Assembly: GCA_021496505.1 (NCBI GenBank)
Contig: CP053031.1
Span: forward strand, 1,364,001-1,428,000
Length of the DNA stretch: 64,000 nucleotides
From: Thermoleophilia bacterium SCSIO 60948
GTDB lineage: Bacteria; Actinomycetota; Thermoleophilia; Solirubrobacterales; 70-9
Direction of reading: 5' to 3'
Under the pieces are notes generated by a model, which searched no databases, was not told the origin of the DNA, and was given only the letters and a program-made list of their open reading frames with translations. Positions 55,470 to 64,000 of this stretch are shown here, piece by piece. Every line of letters starts with the position of its first letter. Position 1 is the first letter of the stretch. The position numbers and the translations under genes are program-made.

Positions 55470-56408
55470 ATGGCGTCCCCTGGTCGACCGATCCTGCACG
55501 AGGCGGCGGGCGCGATCGGCGACACGCCCCTGCTCGAGCTCCCGCGGCTGACGGCTGAGCTCGGCGGTCAGGTCCTCGCCAAGCTCGAGTACCTGAATCC
55601 GGGTGGCTCGGTCAAGGACCGGATCGGCCTGGCGATGATCGAGGCCGCCGAGCGCGAGGGCCGAATCCGTCCCGGCTCGTCGACCGTGGTCGAGCCGACC
55701 TCCGGCAACACCGGGATCGCGCTGGCGCTCGTCTGTGCCGCCCGCGGTTACCGCCTCGTACTCACGCTGCCCGAGGGCATGAGTCGTGAGCGCACGAAGC
55801 TGCTCCGTGCCTACGGCGCCGAGGTCCACGAGACACCGTCGCTCGGTGGGATGGGCGAGGCGATCGACCTCGCGCGCGAGATCGTCGCTGCCGAGGACGC
55901 GTTCATGCCGCAGCAGTTCTCGAACCCCGCGAACCCAGAGGTCCACCGCCGGACGACTGCCGCCGAGATTCTCCGCGACACCGGAGGCGAGGTCGATGCC
56001 CTGGTGTGCGGCGTCGGCACCGGCGGGACGATCACGGGTGTCGGGCAGGTGCTGAAGGAGCGCAGGCCGCAGACCCACGTCGTCGCGGTCGAGCCCGCCA
56101 CCTCGCCGGTGCTCTCGGGCGGCAAGCCGGGCCCACACCGCATCCAGGGAATCGGGGCGGGTTTCGTGCCCGAGGTCCTCGACCGCTCGGTCATCGATGA
56201 GGTCATCGGCGTGAATGACGAGGAGGCGCTCGATTGCGCCCGTCGCGCCGGTCACGAGGAGGGACTGCTGATCGGGATCTCGGCCGGAGCCGCCCTGCAT
56301 GCGTCACTGGAGCTGGCCGCACGGCCCGAGATGGCCGGCAAGCGGATCGTCACGATCGCCTGCGACGGCGGCGAGCGCTACATGTCGCTGCCGTTCTTCG
56401 CCGCCTGA
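55470..56408 (+). CDS. cysK: Cysteine synthase (O-acetylserine sulfhydrylase)
   Basis: A 312-residue PLP enzyme making cysteine from O-acetylserine and sulfide. The Schiff-base lysine is in [19 protein letters not shown]; the substrate loop is [14 protein letters not shown]; the phosphate cradle is [27 protein letters not shown] and [13 protein letters not shown] are late motifs. A TAGGTT box ends 7 nt before the ATG at 55470, so the mRNA is probably leaderless. cysE follows 5 bp after the stop. A cystathionine beta-synthase role is less likely from length and motifs. Confidence 0.95.
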   Translation: MASPGRPILHEAAGAIGDTPLLELPRLTAELGGQVLAKLEYLNPGGSVKDRIGLAMIEAAEREGRIRPGSSTVVEPTSGNTGIALALVCAARGYRLVLTLPEGMSRERTKLLRAYGAEVHETPSLGGMGEAIDLAREIVAAEDAFMPQQFSNPANPEVHRRTTAAEILRDTGGEVDALVCGVGTGGTITGVGQVLKERRPQTHVVAVEPATSPVLSGGKPGPHRIQGIGAGFVPEVLDRSVIDEVIGVNDEEALDCARRAGHEEGLLIGISAGAALHASLELAARPEMAGKRIVTIACDGGERYMSLPFFAA

Positions 56409-56413
56409 GACCG

Positions 56414-57151
56414 ATGGCCGCCCAGGGGACGATCCGAGGGGCGCTGGCGGAGATCCGTTGCGACGTCCGCGTCGCTCGCGAGCGCGATCCGGCCGCGCAC
56501 GGAGTCGGCGCGATCGAGATCCTCGCCGCCTGGGCGGGGGTGCAGGCGATCCTGGCGCATCGCCTGGCTCATGCGCTCTACCTGAAGCGAGTGCCGCTCC
56601 TGCCGCGTCTTCTCGCCTTCTGGAGCCGCTCGGTGACCGGGATCGAGATCCATCCGGCTGCCGAGATCGGTAGCGAGCCGTTCATCGACCACGGGTCCGG
56701 CGTCGTCATCGGCGAGACGGCGAAGATCGGCGACCGCGTGACGCTCTATCAGGGGGTGACGCTCGGCGGAACCGGGTTCGAGCCGGGCAAGCGCCATCCG
56801 AGCGTCGGCGACGACGTGATCATCGGCTCCGGCGCGAAGCTGCTCGGTCCGATCGAGGTCGGCGACCGCGCCAAGATCGGCGCCAACTCGGTCGTCATCG
56901 CCGACGTCCCGACCGACTCGACCGTCGTCGGCAACCCCGGGCATCCGGTCAGGGTCGAGGGTCGCCGGCCAGAGGGCCCGGACGCCGACTGGATCCATCT
57001 GCCCGACCCCGTCGCCGATGCGATCCGCGAGCTCTCCGATCGCATCGCAGAGCTCGAGGGAAGGCTCGGGGAGGCGGAGGGAAACGGCTCCGCGGCGCCC
57101 CGCGAGACCCGGATTCGCGGAAAGACCGGCCGCTCCTCGGCGGGCGGCTGA
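56414..57151 (+). CDS. cysE: Serine O-acetyltransferase
   Basis: A 245-residue hexapeptide-repeat acyltransferase that makes O-acetylserine for CysK. The N-terminal helical part is short (the plant/E. coli dimerisation extension is absent). The left-handed helix shows TGIEIHPAAEIGSEPFIDHGSGVVIGETAKIGD with the catalytic His-Asp region, LYQGVTLGGTGFEPGKRHP and VGNPGHPVRVEG. About 60 extra C-terminal residues are charged and end in a Gly-rich tail; the usual CysK-binding C-terminal Ile is not present (ends SSAGG), so the classic cysteine synthase complex may not form. Confidence 0.94.
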   Translation: MAAQGTIRGALAEIRCDVRVARERDPAAHGVGAIEILAAWAGVQAILAHRLAHALYLKRVPLLPRLLAFWSRSVTGIEIHPAAEIGSEPFIDHGSGVVIGETAKIGDRVTLYQGVTLGGTGFEPGKRHPSVGDDVIIGSGAKLLGPIEVGDRAKIGANSVVIADVPTDSTVVGNPGHPVRVEGRRPEGPDADWIHLPDPVADAIRELSDRIAELEGRLGEAEGNGSAAPRETRIRGKTGRSSAGG

Positions 57152-57180
57152 AGCGAGCCGAAACCGGCCGATCCCACATC

Positions 57181-57186
57181 TATCCT
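57181..57186 (+). promoter_or_regulatory. -10 box of leaderless pcrA transcript
   Basis: TATCCT with 7 nt to the GTG start of the helicase gene and no ribosome site in between. It separates pcrA-folD from the cysK-cysE operon ending 42 bp upstream. Confidence 0.55.
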
Positions 57187-57193
57187 CGATGGG

Positions 57194-60100
57194 GTGAGTG
57201 GGCAGATCGAGCTCGGGGCGCCGACGGCGCCGGGTGCGGACCAGGCCGAGCGCCTGCTCGAGGGCCTCAACCCGCCGCAGCGCGAGGCCGTGGTCCATGG
57301 CGAGGGGCCGCTCCTGGTCCTCGCCGGCGCCGGTTCGGGGAAGACGCGCGTGCTCACGCACCGCATCGCCTACCTCGTCGCGACCGGTCTTGCTCGCCCG
57401 AGCGAGATCCTCGCGATCACGTTCACGAACAAGGCCGCGCAGGAGATGCGCGAACGGGTCGAGGGGCTGGTCGGACGCGCGTCGCGACTGATGTGGGTCA
57501 TGACCTTCCACTCGGCCTGCGCGCGACTGCTGCGCTCCGACGCCGAGCGGCTCGGCTACAAGCGCTCCTTCACGATCTATGACGAGGCCGACTCGCGGCG
57601 CATGGTCAAGCGCTGCATGGACGAGCTCGAGATCGACCCGAAGCGCTTCAACCCGCGCGCCGTCCGGGCTCAGATCTCCGCCGCGAAGAACCGGCTCGTC
57701 GACGCCGCCGATTTTCGCGCCGAGCAGGGATCGTTCTTCGAGGAGACCGTCGCCGACGTCTACGAGCTCTACGAGAAGCGGATGCATGCGGCCAACGCGA
57801 TGGACTTCGACGACCTGCTCGTCCGCACGGTCAACCTGCTCGAGCTGTTCCCCGACGTCCGCGAGCGCTACCGCAAGCACTTCCGCTGGGTCCTCGTCGA
57901 CGAGTACCAGGACACCAACCGCGCCCAGTACCGGATGCTCCAGCTGCTGAGCGAGGAGCACCGGAATTTGACCGTGGTCGGCGACGACGCCCAGTGCCTG
58001 CCTGAAGGGACCGATGTTCTGATGGGCGACGGAACGCATCGCCCGATTGAGAAGATCCGGTGCGGCGACCGGGTCATGTCCTCCTACGGAAGCGGAGACT
58101 TCCGGCCCGCGGAGGTGACCGGCGCGTTCCGGAGCCACGAGAGCGAGGGCGTCGGCATCACGACGAGCGCCGGTCGCCGCTTGGAGAGCACGCTGGATCA
58201 CATGCACTTCGCGGGCTACCGCCTCGGCTCCACGCCGCAGATGCACATGACCTATCTGATGTGGCGCCGCGACATGGGCTACCGCGTCGGCACAACGCGC
58301 GTCTACACCGATGGGCAGCGCAAGCCGATCGCCGGCTTCCGCCAGCGCTGCTTCCACGAGGCGGCTGACGCGGTCTGGGTCCTGTCCACTCACGAGACCG
58401 AAGCCGAGGCGAGGGCCGCGGAGACGATCGCTTCGCTTCGCTACTCGATTCCGACGCTGCCGTTCGTCGCCCGCTCAAAGCGGGCCGAGACGAGCCTCGT
58501 CGGCAACCAGAAGCTCCTCGATGACGTCTTCAGCGCGATCGACTCGGACGTCGGCGGGCTGCGCCTACTCCGAGACCAGGGCCACTCCTTCCAGCACCCG
58601 CATCATCACGCCGGCACATTCGCCGAGCGTCGAAGAGTCTTGACGCTGACCCTTTGCGGCGAGAAGCGCGGTGCGACCCAGATGCATCGGGTTTCGATGC
58701 ACGGGAGCTCGCCACGCGACCGCGGCGCCCTGGAAGCCGCCGGGTTCTCGGTGCGCGCGGCGCGCGAAGGCTCTGAATCCTGGCGGCTCGAGACTTGCGT
58801 CAAGGACTTCGGCGAGGCTCTTCGGATGGCCGGCCGCATCGAGGACGAGGTCGACGTCGCGGTCCGCATCCAGGGTCGGTTCGGGCCGTCGCAGCCCGGA
58901 CGGCTCGTTGGAAACTCGCTCCAGTGCCTGCCCGCCTCCTCCGTCAGACCGGGGATGGCGATGTTCGCCGGGGACGGCTCCTACGACATCGTCGAGTCGG
59001 TGGAGCGGATCGAGTTCGACCGCCCCGTCTACGACATCAACGTCGAGGGGACGCACAACTTCGTCGCCAACGGGCTCGTAACTCACAACTCGGTCTACGG
59101 CTTCCGTCACGCCGACATCCGCAACATCCTCGACTTCGAGAAGGACTTCACCGACGCCGAGGTCGTGCGGCTCGAACAGAACTACCGCTCGACCGGGACG
59201 GTGCTCGACGCGGCGAACGCGCTGATCGCCAACAACCGCGAGCAGAAGCCGAAGCACCTCTGGACGGACGCCGGTCGGGGGGTGCCGATCACGCTCGCCG
59301 AGCTGGACGACGAGCACGCGGAGGCGCGCTACGTCGCCGGCGAGATCGAGCGCCTGCTCTCCGACGAGGGCATGGAGCGCTCACAGATCGCGGTCTTCTA
59401 CAGGGTGAACGCCCAGAGCCGTGTCCTCGAGGACACCCTGGTGCGATTCGACGTCGCCTACCAGGTGATCGGCGGCACGAAGTTCTACGACCGCGCCGAG
59501 ATCAAGGACGCGATCGCGTACCTGACGGTGCTCTCGAACCCCGCCGACACGGTTTCGTTCTCGCGTGTCATCAACTCGCCACGGCGCGGGATCGGCGATA
59601 CGACCCAGGGCCGCATCCTCTCGCAGGCCAACACCACGGGCCAGACCGTCTGGGAGGTGATGGCCGAGCCGGAGCGGATACCGACGCTCGGGTCGGCGGC
59701 GGTCAAGGCCGTGAGTCGCTTCGCCCAGACGATGGAGTCGCTTCGCGAGCGGATCGAGGACGACTCGGTAGGCGACGTTCTCGAGGCGGTGCTGACCGAG
59801 GCGGGCGTCTTCGAGGCGCTCGAGGCCGAGCGGACGATCGAGTCCGAGGGACGGATCGAGAACCTCCAAGAGCTGATCGGCGTCGCGCGCGAGTTCGACT
59901 CGAACCGCGAGGTCGAAGGTGACTCCCCGGAGACGCCCGTCGAGGAGTTCCTAGCCCAGATCAGCCTGCTGACCGCGCAGGACTCGCTCGACGATCCCGA
60001 CGAGGGTCTCGTCACGCTGATGACGCTCCACAACGCCAAGGGCCTCGAGTACGACGCGGTCTTCATCCTCGGCTGCGAGGAGGGCGTCTTCCCGCACTCG

Positions 60101-60574
60101 CGCTCGGTCGACGAGGGCAACCTCGAGGAGGAGCGGCGACTCTGTTACGTCGGCATCACCCGCGCCCGCGAGCGGCTCTACATGACCTACGCCCAGCGCC
60201 GCAGCCTGTTCGGCGGGCAGGACCGCAACCTACCGTCGCGCTTCCTCTCCGAGCTTCCCGAGGAGCTGATCGAGCGCAAGGCGCTGGCGACCCGGATGGG
60301 CTGGTCGAGCGGCGGGGGAGGGGGACTGCGGCTCGGCGGTGGCTCCTATTCGACCTCGGGACGGCTCGGCGAGGGCGGCGGCGGTCCCGAGCGTAGGCAA
60401 CCGCAGGCGCCCCTGGCCGCATTCAAGACCGGCGACGACGTCGTCCACGCGACGTTCGGGGGCGGCGTCGTCACCGGCGTCGAGCCGGGGTCGGTCGTCG
60501 TCGTGCGGTTCGCCGACGACGGCGCCGAGCGCCGGCTGATGGCCGACTACGCGCCGCTTCGCAAGGCGAGCTGA
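57194..60574 (+). CDS. pcrA: UvrD/PcrA-family DNA helicase interrupted by an intein
   Basis: A 1126-residue precursor; after removal of residues 268-632 the helicase would be 761 residues, the normal PcrA size. Motifs: Q motif LNPPQREAV, Walker [12 protein letters not shown] (41-51), [27 protein letters not shown], Walker [16 protein letters not shown] (about 232), then motif III VVGDDAQ split from [10 protein letters not shown] by the intein. After it: LEQNYRST (IV), [40 protein letters not shown] (V) and [17 protein letters not shown] (VI). The C-terminus has the PcrA Tudor-like end ([18 protein letters not shown]). GTG start with TATCCT 7 nt upstream, probably leaderless. It unwinds DNA in repair and removes stalled polymerase. 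Confidence 0.96.
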   Translation: MSGQIELGAPTAPGADQAERLLEGLNPPQREAVVHGEGPLLVLAGAGSGKTRVLTHRIAYLVATGLARPSEILAITFTNKAAQEMRERVEGLVGRASRLMWVMTFHSACARLLRSDAERLGYKRSFTIYDEADSRRMVKRCMDELEIDPKRFNPRAVRAQISAAKNRLVDAADFRAEQGSFFEETVADVYELYEKRMHAANAMDFDDLLVRTVNLLELFPDVRERYRKHFRWVLVDEYQDTNRAQYRMLQLLSEEHRNLTVVGDDAQCLPEGTDVLMGDGTHRPIEKIRCGDRVMSSYGSGDFRPAEVTGAFRSHESEGVGITTSAGRRLESTLDHMHFAGYRLGSTPQMHMTYLMWRRDMGYRVGTTRVYTDGQRKPIAGFRQRCFHEAADAVWVLSTHETEAEARAAETIASLRYSIPTLPFVARSKRAETSLVGNQKLLDDVFSAIDSDVGGLRLLRDQGHSFQHPHHHAGTFAERRRVLTLTLCGEKRGATQMHRVSMHGSSPRDRGALEAAGFSVRAAREGSESWRLETCVKDFGEALRMAGRIEDEVDVAVRIQGRFGPSQPGRLVGNSLQCLPASSVRPGMAMFAGDGSYDIVESVERIEFDRPVYDINVEGTHNFVANGLVTHNSVYGFRHADIRNILDFEKDFTDAEVVRLEQNYRSTGTVLDAANALIANNREQKPKHLWTDAGRGVPITLAELDDEHAEARYVAGEIERLLSDEGMERSQIAVFYRVNAQSRVLEDTLVRFDVAYQVIGGTKFYDRAEIKDAIAYLTVLSNPADTVSFSRVINSPRRGIGDTTQGRILSQANTTGQTVWEVMAEPERIPTLGSAAVKAVSRFAQTMESLRERIEDDSVGDVLEAVLTEAGVFEALEAERTIESEGRIENLQELIGVAREFDSNREVEGDSPETPVEEFLAQISLLTAQDSLDDPDEGLVTLMTLHNAKGLEYDAVFILGCEEGVFPHSRSVDEGNLEEERRLCYVGITRARERLYMTYAQRRSLFGGQDRNLPSRFLSELPEELIERKALATRMGWSSGGGGGLRLGGGSYSTSGRLGEGGGGPERRQPQAPLAAFKTGDDVVHATFGGGVVTGVEPGSVVVVRFADDGAERRLMADYAPLRKAS
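57995..59089 (+). other. Intein in helicase motif III (365 residues, non-LAGLIDADG insert)
   Basis: In-frame insert between GDDAQ and SVYGF. Splicing signals are complete: N-terminal Cys in [21 protein letters not shown] (block A), T-x-x-H in ESTLDHMHF (block B, intein residues 66-69), [21 protein letters not shown] (blocks F and G, ending His-Asn) and Ser as the +1 residue. Between blocks B and F are about 270 residues without LAGLIDADG or HNH motifs. Residues 87-155 ([15 protein letters not shown], a downstream FRQR, then [20 protein letters not shown]) resemble the order of Tyr, Tyr-x-x-Gly, Arg and Glu in GIY-YIG nucleases. The nuclease assignment is tentative. GC content is nearly that of the flanks, so insertion is not very recent. 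Confidence 0.95.
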
Positions 60575-60578
60575 CGCC

Positions 60579-61433
60579 GTGGGCGCACGCGTGATCGACG
60601 GCAAGGCCCTCGCCGCCAAGGTCCGCGGACGCGTCGCCGAAGGCGTCGCCGATTTCCGGGAGCGCCACGGGACGACCCCCGGCCTCGCCACGGTGCTCGT
60701 CGGCGAGGATCCCGCCTCGCACGTCTACGTCTCGAACAAACGCCGGCTCTCCGAGGAGGCCGGGATGCGCTCGATCCACCACGAGCTGGCGGCCGGGACG
60801 TCCCAGTTCGAGCTCGAGGCACTCGTCGAGGAGCTGGGCGCCGACGACGGGGTCGATGGAATCCTCGTGCAGCTGCCGCTCCCCGAAGGGCTCGACCAGG
60901 CGCCGGTCCTGGCCGCGATACCGGCCGCCAAGGACGTCGACGGGCTGACGGTCGGAAGCGCCGGGTTGCTGGCCCAGGGCGACCCGGCCCTCGTTCCCTG
61001 CACGCCGGCCGGGGTGCTCGAGATCCTGGCCGAGGCGGGCGTCGACCCTGCCGGGCGCGAGGCCGTCGTCGTCGGGCGCTCGATCCTCGTCGGCCGGCCG
61101 CTCGCGAGCCTGCTGCTGAACGCGAACGCGACGGTCACCGTCTGCCACTCGCGCACGCGGGACCTCGCCGCGGTCTGCCGCCGGGCCGACATCCTCGTCG
61201 CCGCGGTCGGATCCCCACGGATGATCGGTGCCGACCACGTCAAGCCCGGAGCGATCGTGGTCGACGTCGGCACGAACCGGACCGACGATGGATTGGTCGG
61301 CGACGTCGAATTCGAAGCGGTGTCCGAGGTCGCGGGAGCCGTCACGCCGGTCCCCGGAGGCGTGGGCCCGATGACGATCGCGATGCTGCTCGCGAACACA
61401 CTGCGCGCGGCCGAGCTCCGCCGAGCCGCCTGA
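60579..61433 (+). CDS. folD: Methylenetetrahydrofolate dehydrogenase/cyclohydrolase
   Basis: A 284-residue bifunctional enzyme interconverting methylene-, methenyl- and formyl-tetrahydrofolate with [30 protein letters not shown] holds the catalytic Lys; [20 protein letters not shown] and KDVDGLT are substrate motifs; [40 protein letters not shown] is the cofactor domain, and [19 protein letters not shown] is the C-terminal signature. It starts at GTG 5 bp after the helicase stop, probably in one transcript with it. Confidence 0.96.
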   Translation: MGARVIDGKALAAKVRGRVAEGVADFRERHGTTPGLATVLVGEDPASHVYVSNKRRLSEEAGMRSIHHELAAGTSQFELEALVEELGADDGVDGILVQLPLPEGLDQAPVLAAIPAAKDVDGLTVGSAGLLAQGDPALVPCTPAGVLEILAEAGVDPAGREAVVVGRSILVGRPLASLLLNANATVTVCHSRTRDLAAVCRRADILVAAVGSPRMIGADHVKPGAIVVDVGTNRTDDGLVGDVEFEAVSEVAGAVTPVPGGVGPMTIAMLLANTLRAAELRRAA

Positions 61434-61494
61434 ACGGCCGCGCCCGGCGATCGCGTAGCGTCCCGCGCGGTCATCCGAGGTCAGGAGCTCCCCC

Positions 61495-62076
61495 GTGCCT
61501 TCATCCCAGCAGCGAACCGGCGTCACGATCGCGGTCGTCTCGGCGATCGTCCTCCTGTTCGCGACCGTGGCGCTGCCGTGGTTCGACGCCCAGGGCCTGA
61601 CCGTCGACGTCCCCGGGGTGGGTGAGCAGGACCTGGGTCTCGGGCCGCTCGTCTTCAGTGGCGTCGAGGTGCCGGCCGGGTCGCTGTGGGAGACGACGAG
61701 CTTCCTCGACATCCTCGTCGCGATCTGTGCGCTCGGGACGATCGTGCTCGGGGCGCTCGCCCTTCGCGGGCCCGAGTTGACCGAGCGCCGGGCGACCATC
61801 GTCGCGGTCCTCGGCATCGTCGCGCTCGTGCTCGTCGTCTACGTGGCGATCCTGCCGCCGAATAACGTCGAGCTGTCCGCGAGTGATCTCGGGCTGCCGG
61901 GGGACGGCACGGCGGCCGAGGCGGAGGTCACGGCCGACGTCGAGCTCGGACGTGAGCTCGGGCTGTTCATCGGCGTGCTCGCGGCGCTCGGGATGACGAT
62001 CGGAGGCGGCATGGCGGCGCGCCGTGAGCCGGCGAGCGACGCGGGGGTCGCGCCGAGCCGCCGACCGGGGGAGTAG
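61495..62076 (+). CDS. Four-helix membrane protein, first of three tandem paralogues
   Basis: A 193-residue protein with four predicted helices: TIAVVSAIVLLFATVALPWF, FLDILVAICALGTIVLGALAL, TIVAVLGIVALVLVVYVAIL and LGLFIGVLAALGMTIGGGMA. After helix 1 comes a short extracytoplasmic loop ending PAGSLWETTSF. GTG start with AGGAG 8 nt upstream. It shares the layout (helix ending LPWF/LSWY, loop ending W(E/D)(T/S/V), last helix with G-G-x-M) with the next two genes. Function unknown; the pattern is common in actinobacterial genomes next to each other. Confidence 0.7.
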   Translation: MPSSQQRTGVTIAVVSAIVLLFATVALPWFDAQGLTVDVPGVGEQDLGLGPLVFSGVEVPAGSLWETTSFLDILVAICALGTIVLGALALRGPELTERRATIVAVLGIVALVLVVYVAILPPNNVELSASDLGLPGDGTAAEAEVTADVELGRELGLFIGVLAALGMTIGGGMAARREPASDAGVAPSRRPGE

Positions 62077-62142
62077 CCTGCGGGCGCAATCTGGAGCCGG
62101 CGCGGGTCGGCGACGATCAATCTGGGAGTACGTGGAAGAACT

Positions 62143-62652
62143 ATGGATGTATCTCGCCTGAGCCAGGGCCTCAAGATCGCCGGGGTCGCGGCGATCGTCC
62201 TTCTGATCTCGACCTTCCTCAGCTGGTACACCGTCAGCTTCGACGGTGGTGGCTTCGGCCCCTCGATCTCCGAGGGCGGCAGTCTCTGGGACTCCTCCGG
62301 CTTCTTCGCCGTGCTGATCCTGCTCTGCGTCGTCGCTGTGATCGGTGTCGTCGCGATGCTGGCGAACAACTCGTCCACGAACCTGCCCGTCGCGCCGACC
62401 GCGATCGTCGCCGGGGCATCGATCCTGGCCCTGATCCTGGTGATCATCCGCGTGATCTTCATCCCGGGAGCCGGCGACGTGCCGGACGGCATCGGGGTCG
62501 ACCTCGGCCGCGGCATCGGTCTCTGGATCGGGCTTCTCGCCTCGATCGCGATGACCGCCGGTGGCGTCATGGCGATGAACCAGAGCGGCACCTCGTTCGG
62601 TGGCGAAGCCGACCGCCTGCGCGGTTCGGGCTCCGGCGGCACGGCCGCCTAG
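62143..62652 (+). CDS. Four-helix membrane protein, second paralogue
   Basis: A 169-residue protein with helices GLKIAGVAAIVLLISTFLSWY, FFAVLILLCVVAVIGVVAML, AIVAGASILALILVIIRVIF and LGRGIGLWIGLLASIAMTAGGVMAM. A Gly/Ser-rich loop (DGGGFGPSISEGGSLWDSSG) follows helix 1. ATG start with GGAAG 4 nt upstream. Tail is polar and ends in a Gly/Ser run. Function unknown. Confidence 0.7.
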   Translation: MDVSRLSQGLKIAGVAAIVLLISTFLSWYTVSFDGGGFGPSISEGGSLWDSSGFFAVLILLCVVAVIGVVAMLANNSSTNLPVAPTAIVAGASILALILVIIRVIFIPGAGDVPDGIGVDLGRGIGLWIGLLASIAMTAGGVMAMNQSGTSFGGEADRLRGSGSGGTAA

Positions 62653-62682
62653 CCCGGACCCGGCGACGAGCGAGCGCGACCC

Positions 62683-63222
62683 TTGGACGCCTCGAGGCTG
62701 CGCCGCGGCGAGCTGATCGCCGCGGTCTCGGGGGTCGCGCTCCTCGTCGTCATGTTCCTGCCGTGGTTCTCGATCACGGTGGAGGGGGTGCTGGACCTCG
62801 GCGCCGGAGCAGCGCGGCAGGCCGCCGAGATCCTCGAGGCGCAGGACCCCGACTACGCGTCCTCCGGCGTGACGAGCGTCGGCTTCAACGCCTGGGAGGT
62901 CCTGTCGCTGATGGACCTCTTCTTCCTGGTGACCGCGCTGGTGGCGGTGGCCCTGGCGGTGGTCACGGTCGCATCCGAGACGGTCAGCGTCCCCGTGGCG
63001 GCGGGCACGCTGACGGCGGCGCTCGGCGGCATCTCGGCGCTGCTCATCCTGATCCGGATCATCGTCCCGCCGGTGCCATACGGGATCGCGCCGTGGATCT
63101 TCCTCGGCCTGATCGCGGCGGCCGGCGTCGCGGTCGGCGGCTGGATGTCGATGCAGGACGAGAGCCCCGGGGGCCGCGTCACGCGGCGGCGCGACGCGGA
63201 CGGCTTCGACGACGCGTTCTAG
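62683..63222 (+). CDS. Four-helix membrane protein, third paralogue
   Basis: A 179-residue protein starting at TTG, chosen because DASRLRRGELIAAVSGVAL aligns with DVSRLSQGLKIAGVAAIVL of the preceding gene. Helices: ELIAAVSGVALLVVMFLPWF, LFFLVTALVAVALAVVTV, AGTLTAALGGISALLILIRI and PWIFLGLIAAAGVAVGGWMSM. The loop after helix 1 contains FNAWEVLSL. The C-terminus is acidic (RRRDADGFDDAF). Function unknown. gatC follows after 50 bp with its own promoter. Confidence 0.68.
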   Translation: MDASRLRRGELIAAVSGVALLVVMFLPWFSITVEGVLDLGAGAARQAAEILEAQDPDYASSGVTSVGFNAWEVLSLMDLFFLVTALVAVALAVVTVASETVSVPVAAGTLTAALGGISALLILIRIIVPPVPYGIAPWIFLGLIAAAGVAVGGWMSMQDESPGGRVTRRRDADGFDDAF

Positions 63223-63259
63223 ACGCTTCCCCGCGATCGCTCGCGGGGCGCCGTCGCCG

Positions 63260-63265
63260 TAGACT
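63260..63265 (+). promoter_or_regulatory. -10 box of leaderless gatC-gatA transcript
   Basis: TAGACT with 7 nt to the GTG start of gatC. It gives the amidotransferase genes a promoter separate from the membrane protein genes upstream. Confidence 0.55.
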
Positions 63266-63272
63266 GGCCGCC

Positions 63273-63557
63273 GTGATCGACCGCGCCCAGGTGACCCACG
63301 TAGCCCGCCTCGCGCGGCTCGAGCTCTCCGAGACGGAGATCGAGAGCCTGACCGGTGAGCTGTCGGGGATCCTCGATCACGTCGAGCGGATTGCCGCGCT
63401 CGATCTCGAGGGGACGCCGCCGACGACACACGTCGTCGAGCTCGAGAACGTCCTGCGACCCGACGAGCCGCGGCCGAGCCTGCCGCGCGACGTCGCGCTT
63501 GCCAGCGCACCCGAACCGCGCGACGGGGCCTTCGCGGTCCCCTCCCCGCAGGCGTGA
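63273..63557 (+). CDS. gatC: Glu-tRNA(Gln)/Asp-tRNA(Asn) amidotransferase subunit C
   Basis: A 94-residue subunit that stabilises GatA in the GatCAB complex, which turns Glu-tRNA(Gln) into Gln-tRNA(Gln). Family features: [38 protein letters not shown] and the C-terminal [21 protein letters not shown] segment. GTG start with TAGACT 7 nt upstream, so probably leaderless. The stop overlaps the gatA GTG (GTGA). Confidence 0.93.
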   Translation: MIDRAQVTHVARLARLELSETEIESLTGELSGILDHVERIAALDLEGTPPTTHVVELENVLRPDEPRPSLPRDVALASAPEPRDGAFAVPSPQA

Positions 63558-64000
63558 GCGCCGGCGGCGACGAGCACGTCCTCGAGCTGAGCGCGGCCGA
63601 GGCTCTCGAGGCGATTCGCGGCGGCGAGCTCGACGCGCGCGAGATCTTCGAGCTCTACGCGGGCCGGGCGGCGTCCGACGCGACGAACTCATACCTCTGG
63701 ACGGCCTCGCCGGACGCGGAGCTCGGCCCGACGGACGCGGCTCTCGGCGGACTGCCGCTCGCCGTCAAGGACCTCTTCTGCACGGAGGGCATCGAGACGA
63801 CCAGCGGGTCGCGGATCCTCGAGGGCTACGTACCGCCCTACACCGCCACCTCCGTCGCCCGGGTCGAGGCCGCCGGCGCGTCGATCCTCGGCAAGACGAA
63901 CATGGACGAGTTCGCGATGGGCTCGTCGAACGAGAACTCGGCCTACGGGCCGGTCCTCAACCCCTGGGACCACTCCCGGGTCCCAGGTGGCTCGTCGGGC
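63554..64000 (+). CDS. gatA: Glu-tRNA(Gln) amidotransferase subunit A, N-terminal part (runs off the window)
   Basis: About 149 residues of the amidase subunit are present; the frame is open to the last base. [20 protein letters not shown] carries the catalytic Lys of the Ser-cisSer-Lys triad; [29 protein letters not shown] and PGGSSG (the cis-Ser loop, at the very edge) are the amidase signature. The nucleophilic Ser lies just beyond the window. It starts at GTG overlapping the gatC stop. It generates ammonia from glutamine or asparagine for GatB. Confidence 0.96.
   Translation, partial: MSAGGDEHVLELSAAEALEAIRGGELDAREIFELYAGRAASDATNSYLWTASPDAELGPTDAALGGLPLAVKDLFCTEGIETTSGSRILEGYVPPYTATSVARVEAAGASILGKTNMDEFAMGSSNENSAYGPVLNPWDHSRVPGGSSG

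Noticed and set aside
58922-58932. CAGTGCCTGCC repeats the intein's 5' junction (57992-58002) and might mark a second insertion border
   Set aside because: It encodes QCLPA inside the C-terminal splicing region, and the sequence continues smoothly into blocks F and G; an 11-bp match in high-GC DNA is not enough.
57995-59089. Intein treated as a frameshift or assembly artefact
   Set aside because: The frame is intact for 365 codons, both splice junctions have the right residues, and the flanking helicase motif III rejoins exactly.
1-64000. tRNA, rRNA, CRISPR, transposase and phage genes
   Set aside because: None recognised on either strand: no T-loop-like clusters in gaps, no transposase or integrase motifs and no regularly spaced repeats. 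Short tRNA genes could be missed by eye.

Overview
The window is 64 kb of high-GC (about 70%), gene-dense chromosomal DNA with no rRNA, tRNA, CRISPR array, insertion sequence or prophage that I can see. Many GTG/TTG starts, -10 boxes of the form TANNNT set 7 nt before start codons (leaderless mRNAs), a BldC-like regulator, a class E sortase, GatCAB and a c-di-AMP (ydaO-type) leader before a lysozyme-like gene all point to an actinobacterium. The protein families (DQYxN/LPFTG surface proteins, the C1q-like secreted protein, Ig-like repeats fused to a lyase) suggest the deep class Thermoleophilia (Solirubrobacterales-like), but that placement is inference.

Layout. 1-1835: end of an arginine cluster (argB partial, argD); argG lies on the far side of the next region at 32.5 kb. 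1.8-32.4 kb: a surface polysaccharide locus with six glycosyltransferases, two Wzx-type flippases, two O-antigen ligase/polymerases, three Wzz-like proteins (two with an active-looking tyrosine kinase domain, one without a P-loop), three sulfotransferases, two polysaccharide deacetylases and a third distant relative, two FemAB/GNAT-like transferases, a secreted heparin-lyase-like protein and a class E sortase. The simplest reading is a sulfated, Wzx/Wzy-assembled exopolysaccharide with its own trimming enzymes.

32.4-36.5 kb: argG, a small membrane protein, a coiled-coil lysozyme-like cell wall enzyme behind a c-di-AMP riboswitch, and an MFS exporter. 36.5-42.6 kb: a signalling island holding a free-standing short transcription unit that encodes a hexapeptide, an HD-GYP phosphodiesterase, a BldC-like regulator, a MerR regulator with a B12-domain-like C-terminus, an SGDEF diguanylate cyclase and a third O-antigen ligase with TPRs. 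CAAGTT-type inverted repeats recur in its intergenic gaps.

42.7-54.2 kb: dnaE, a cysteine-rich unknown, a two-component system followed by two divergently transcribed surface proteins (collagen-like and LPFTG) whose promoters carry matching 11-bp-period CTCAT repeats, then nfo/gltX with overlapping divergent starts and an HDOD-LuxR fusion. 54.4-64 kb: a CymR-like Rrf2 regulator beside cysK-cysE, a UvrD/PcrA helicase split by a 365-residue intein whose central domain is not LAGLIDADG, folD, three tandem four-helix membrane paralogues, gatC and the start of gatA.

The most unusual items are the helicase intein, the hexapeptide/small RNA unit at 36.6 kb, the predicted sulfated polysaccharide system with a matching lyase, and the two-component/surface-protein circuit at 47-50.7 kb.
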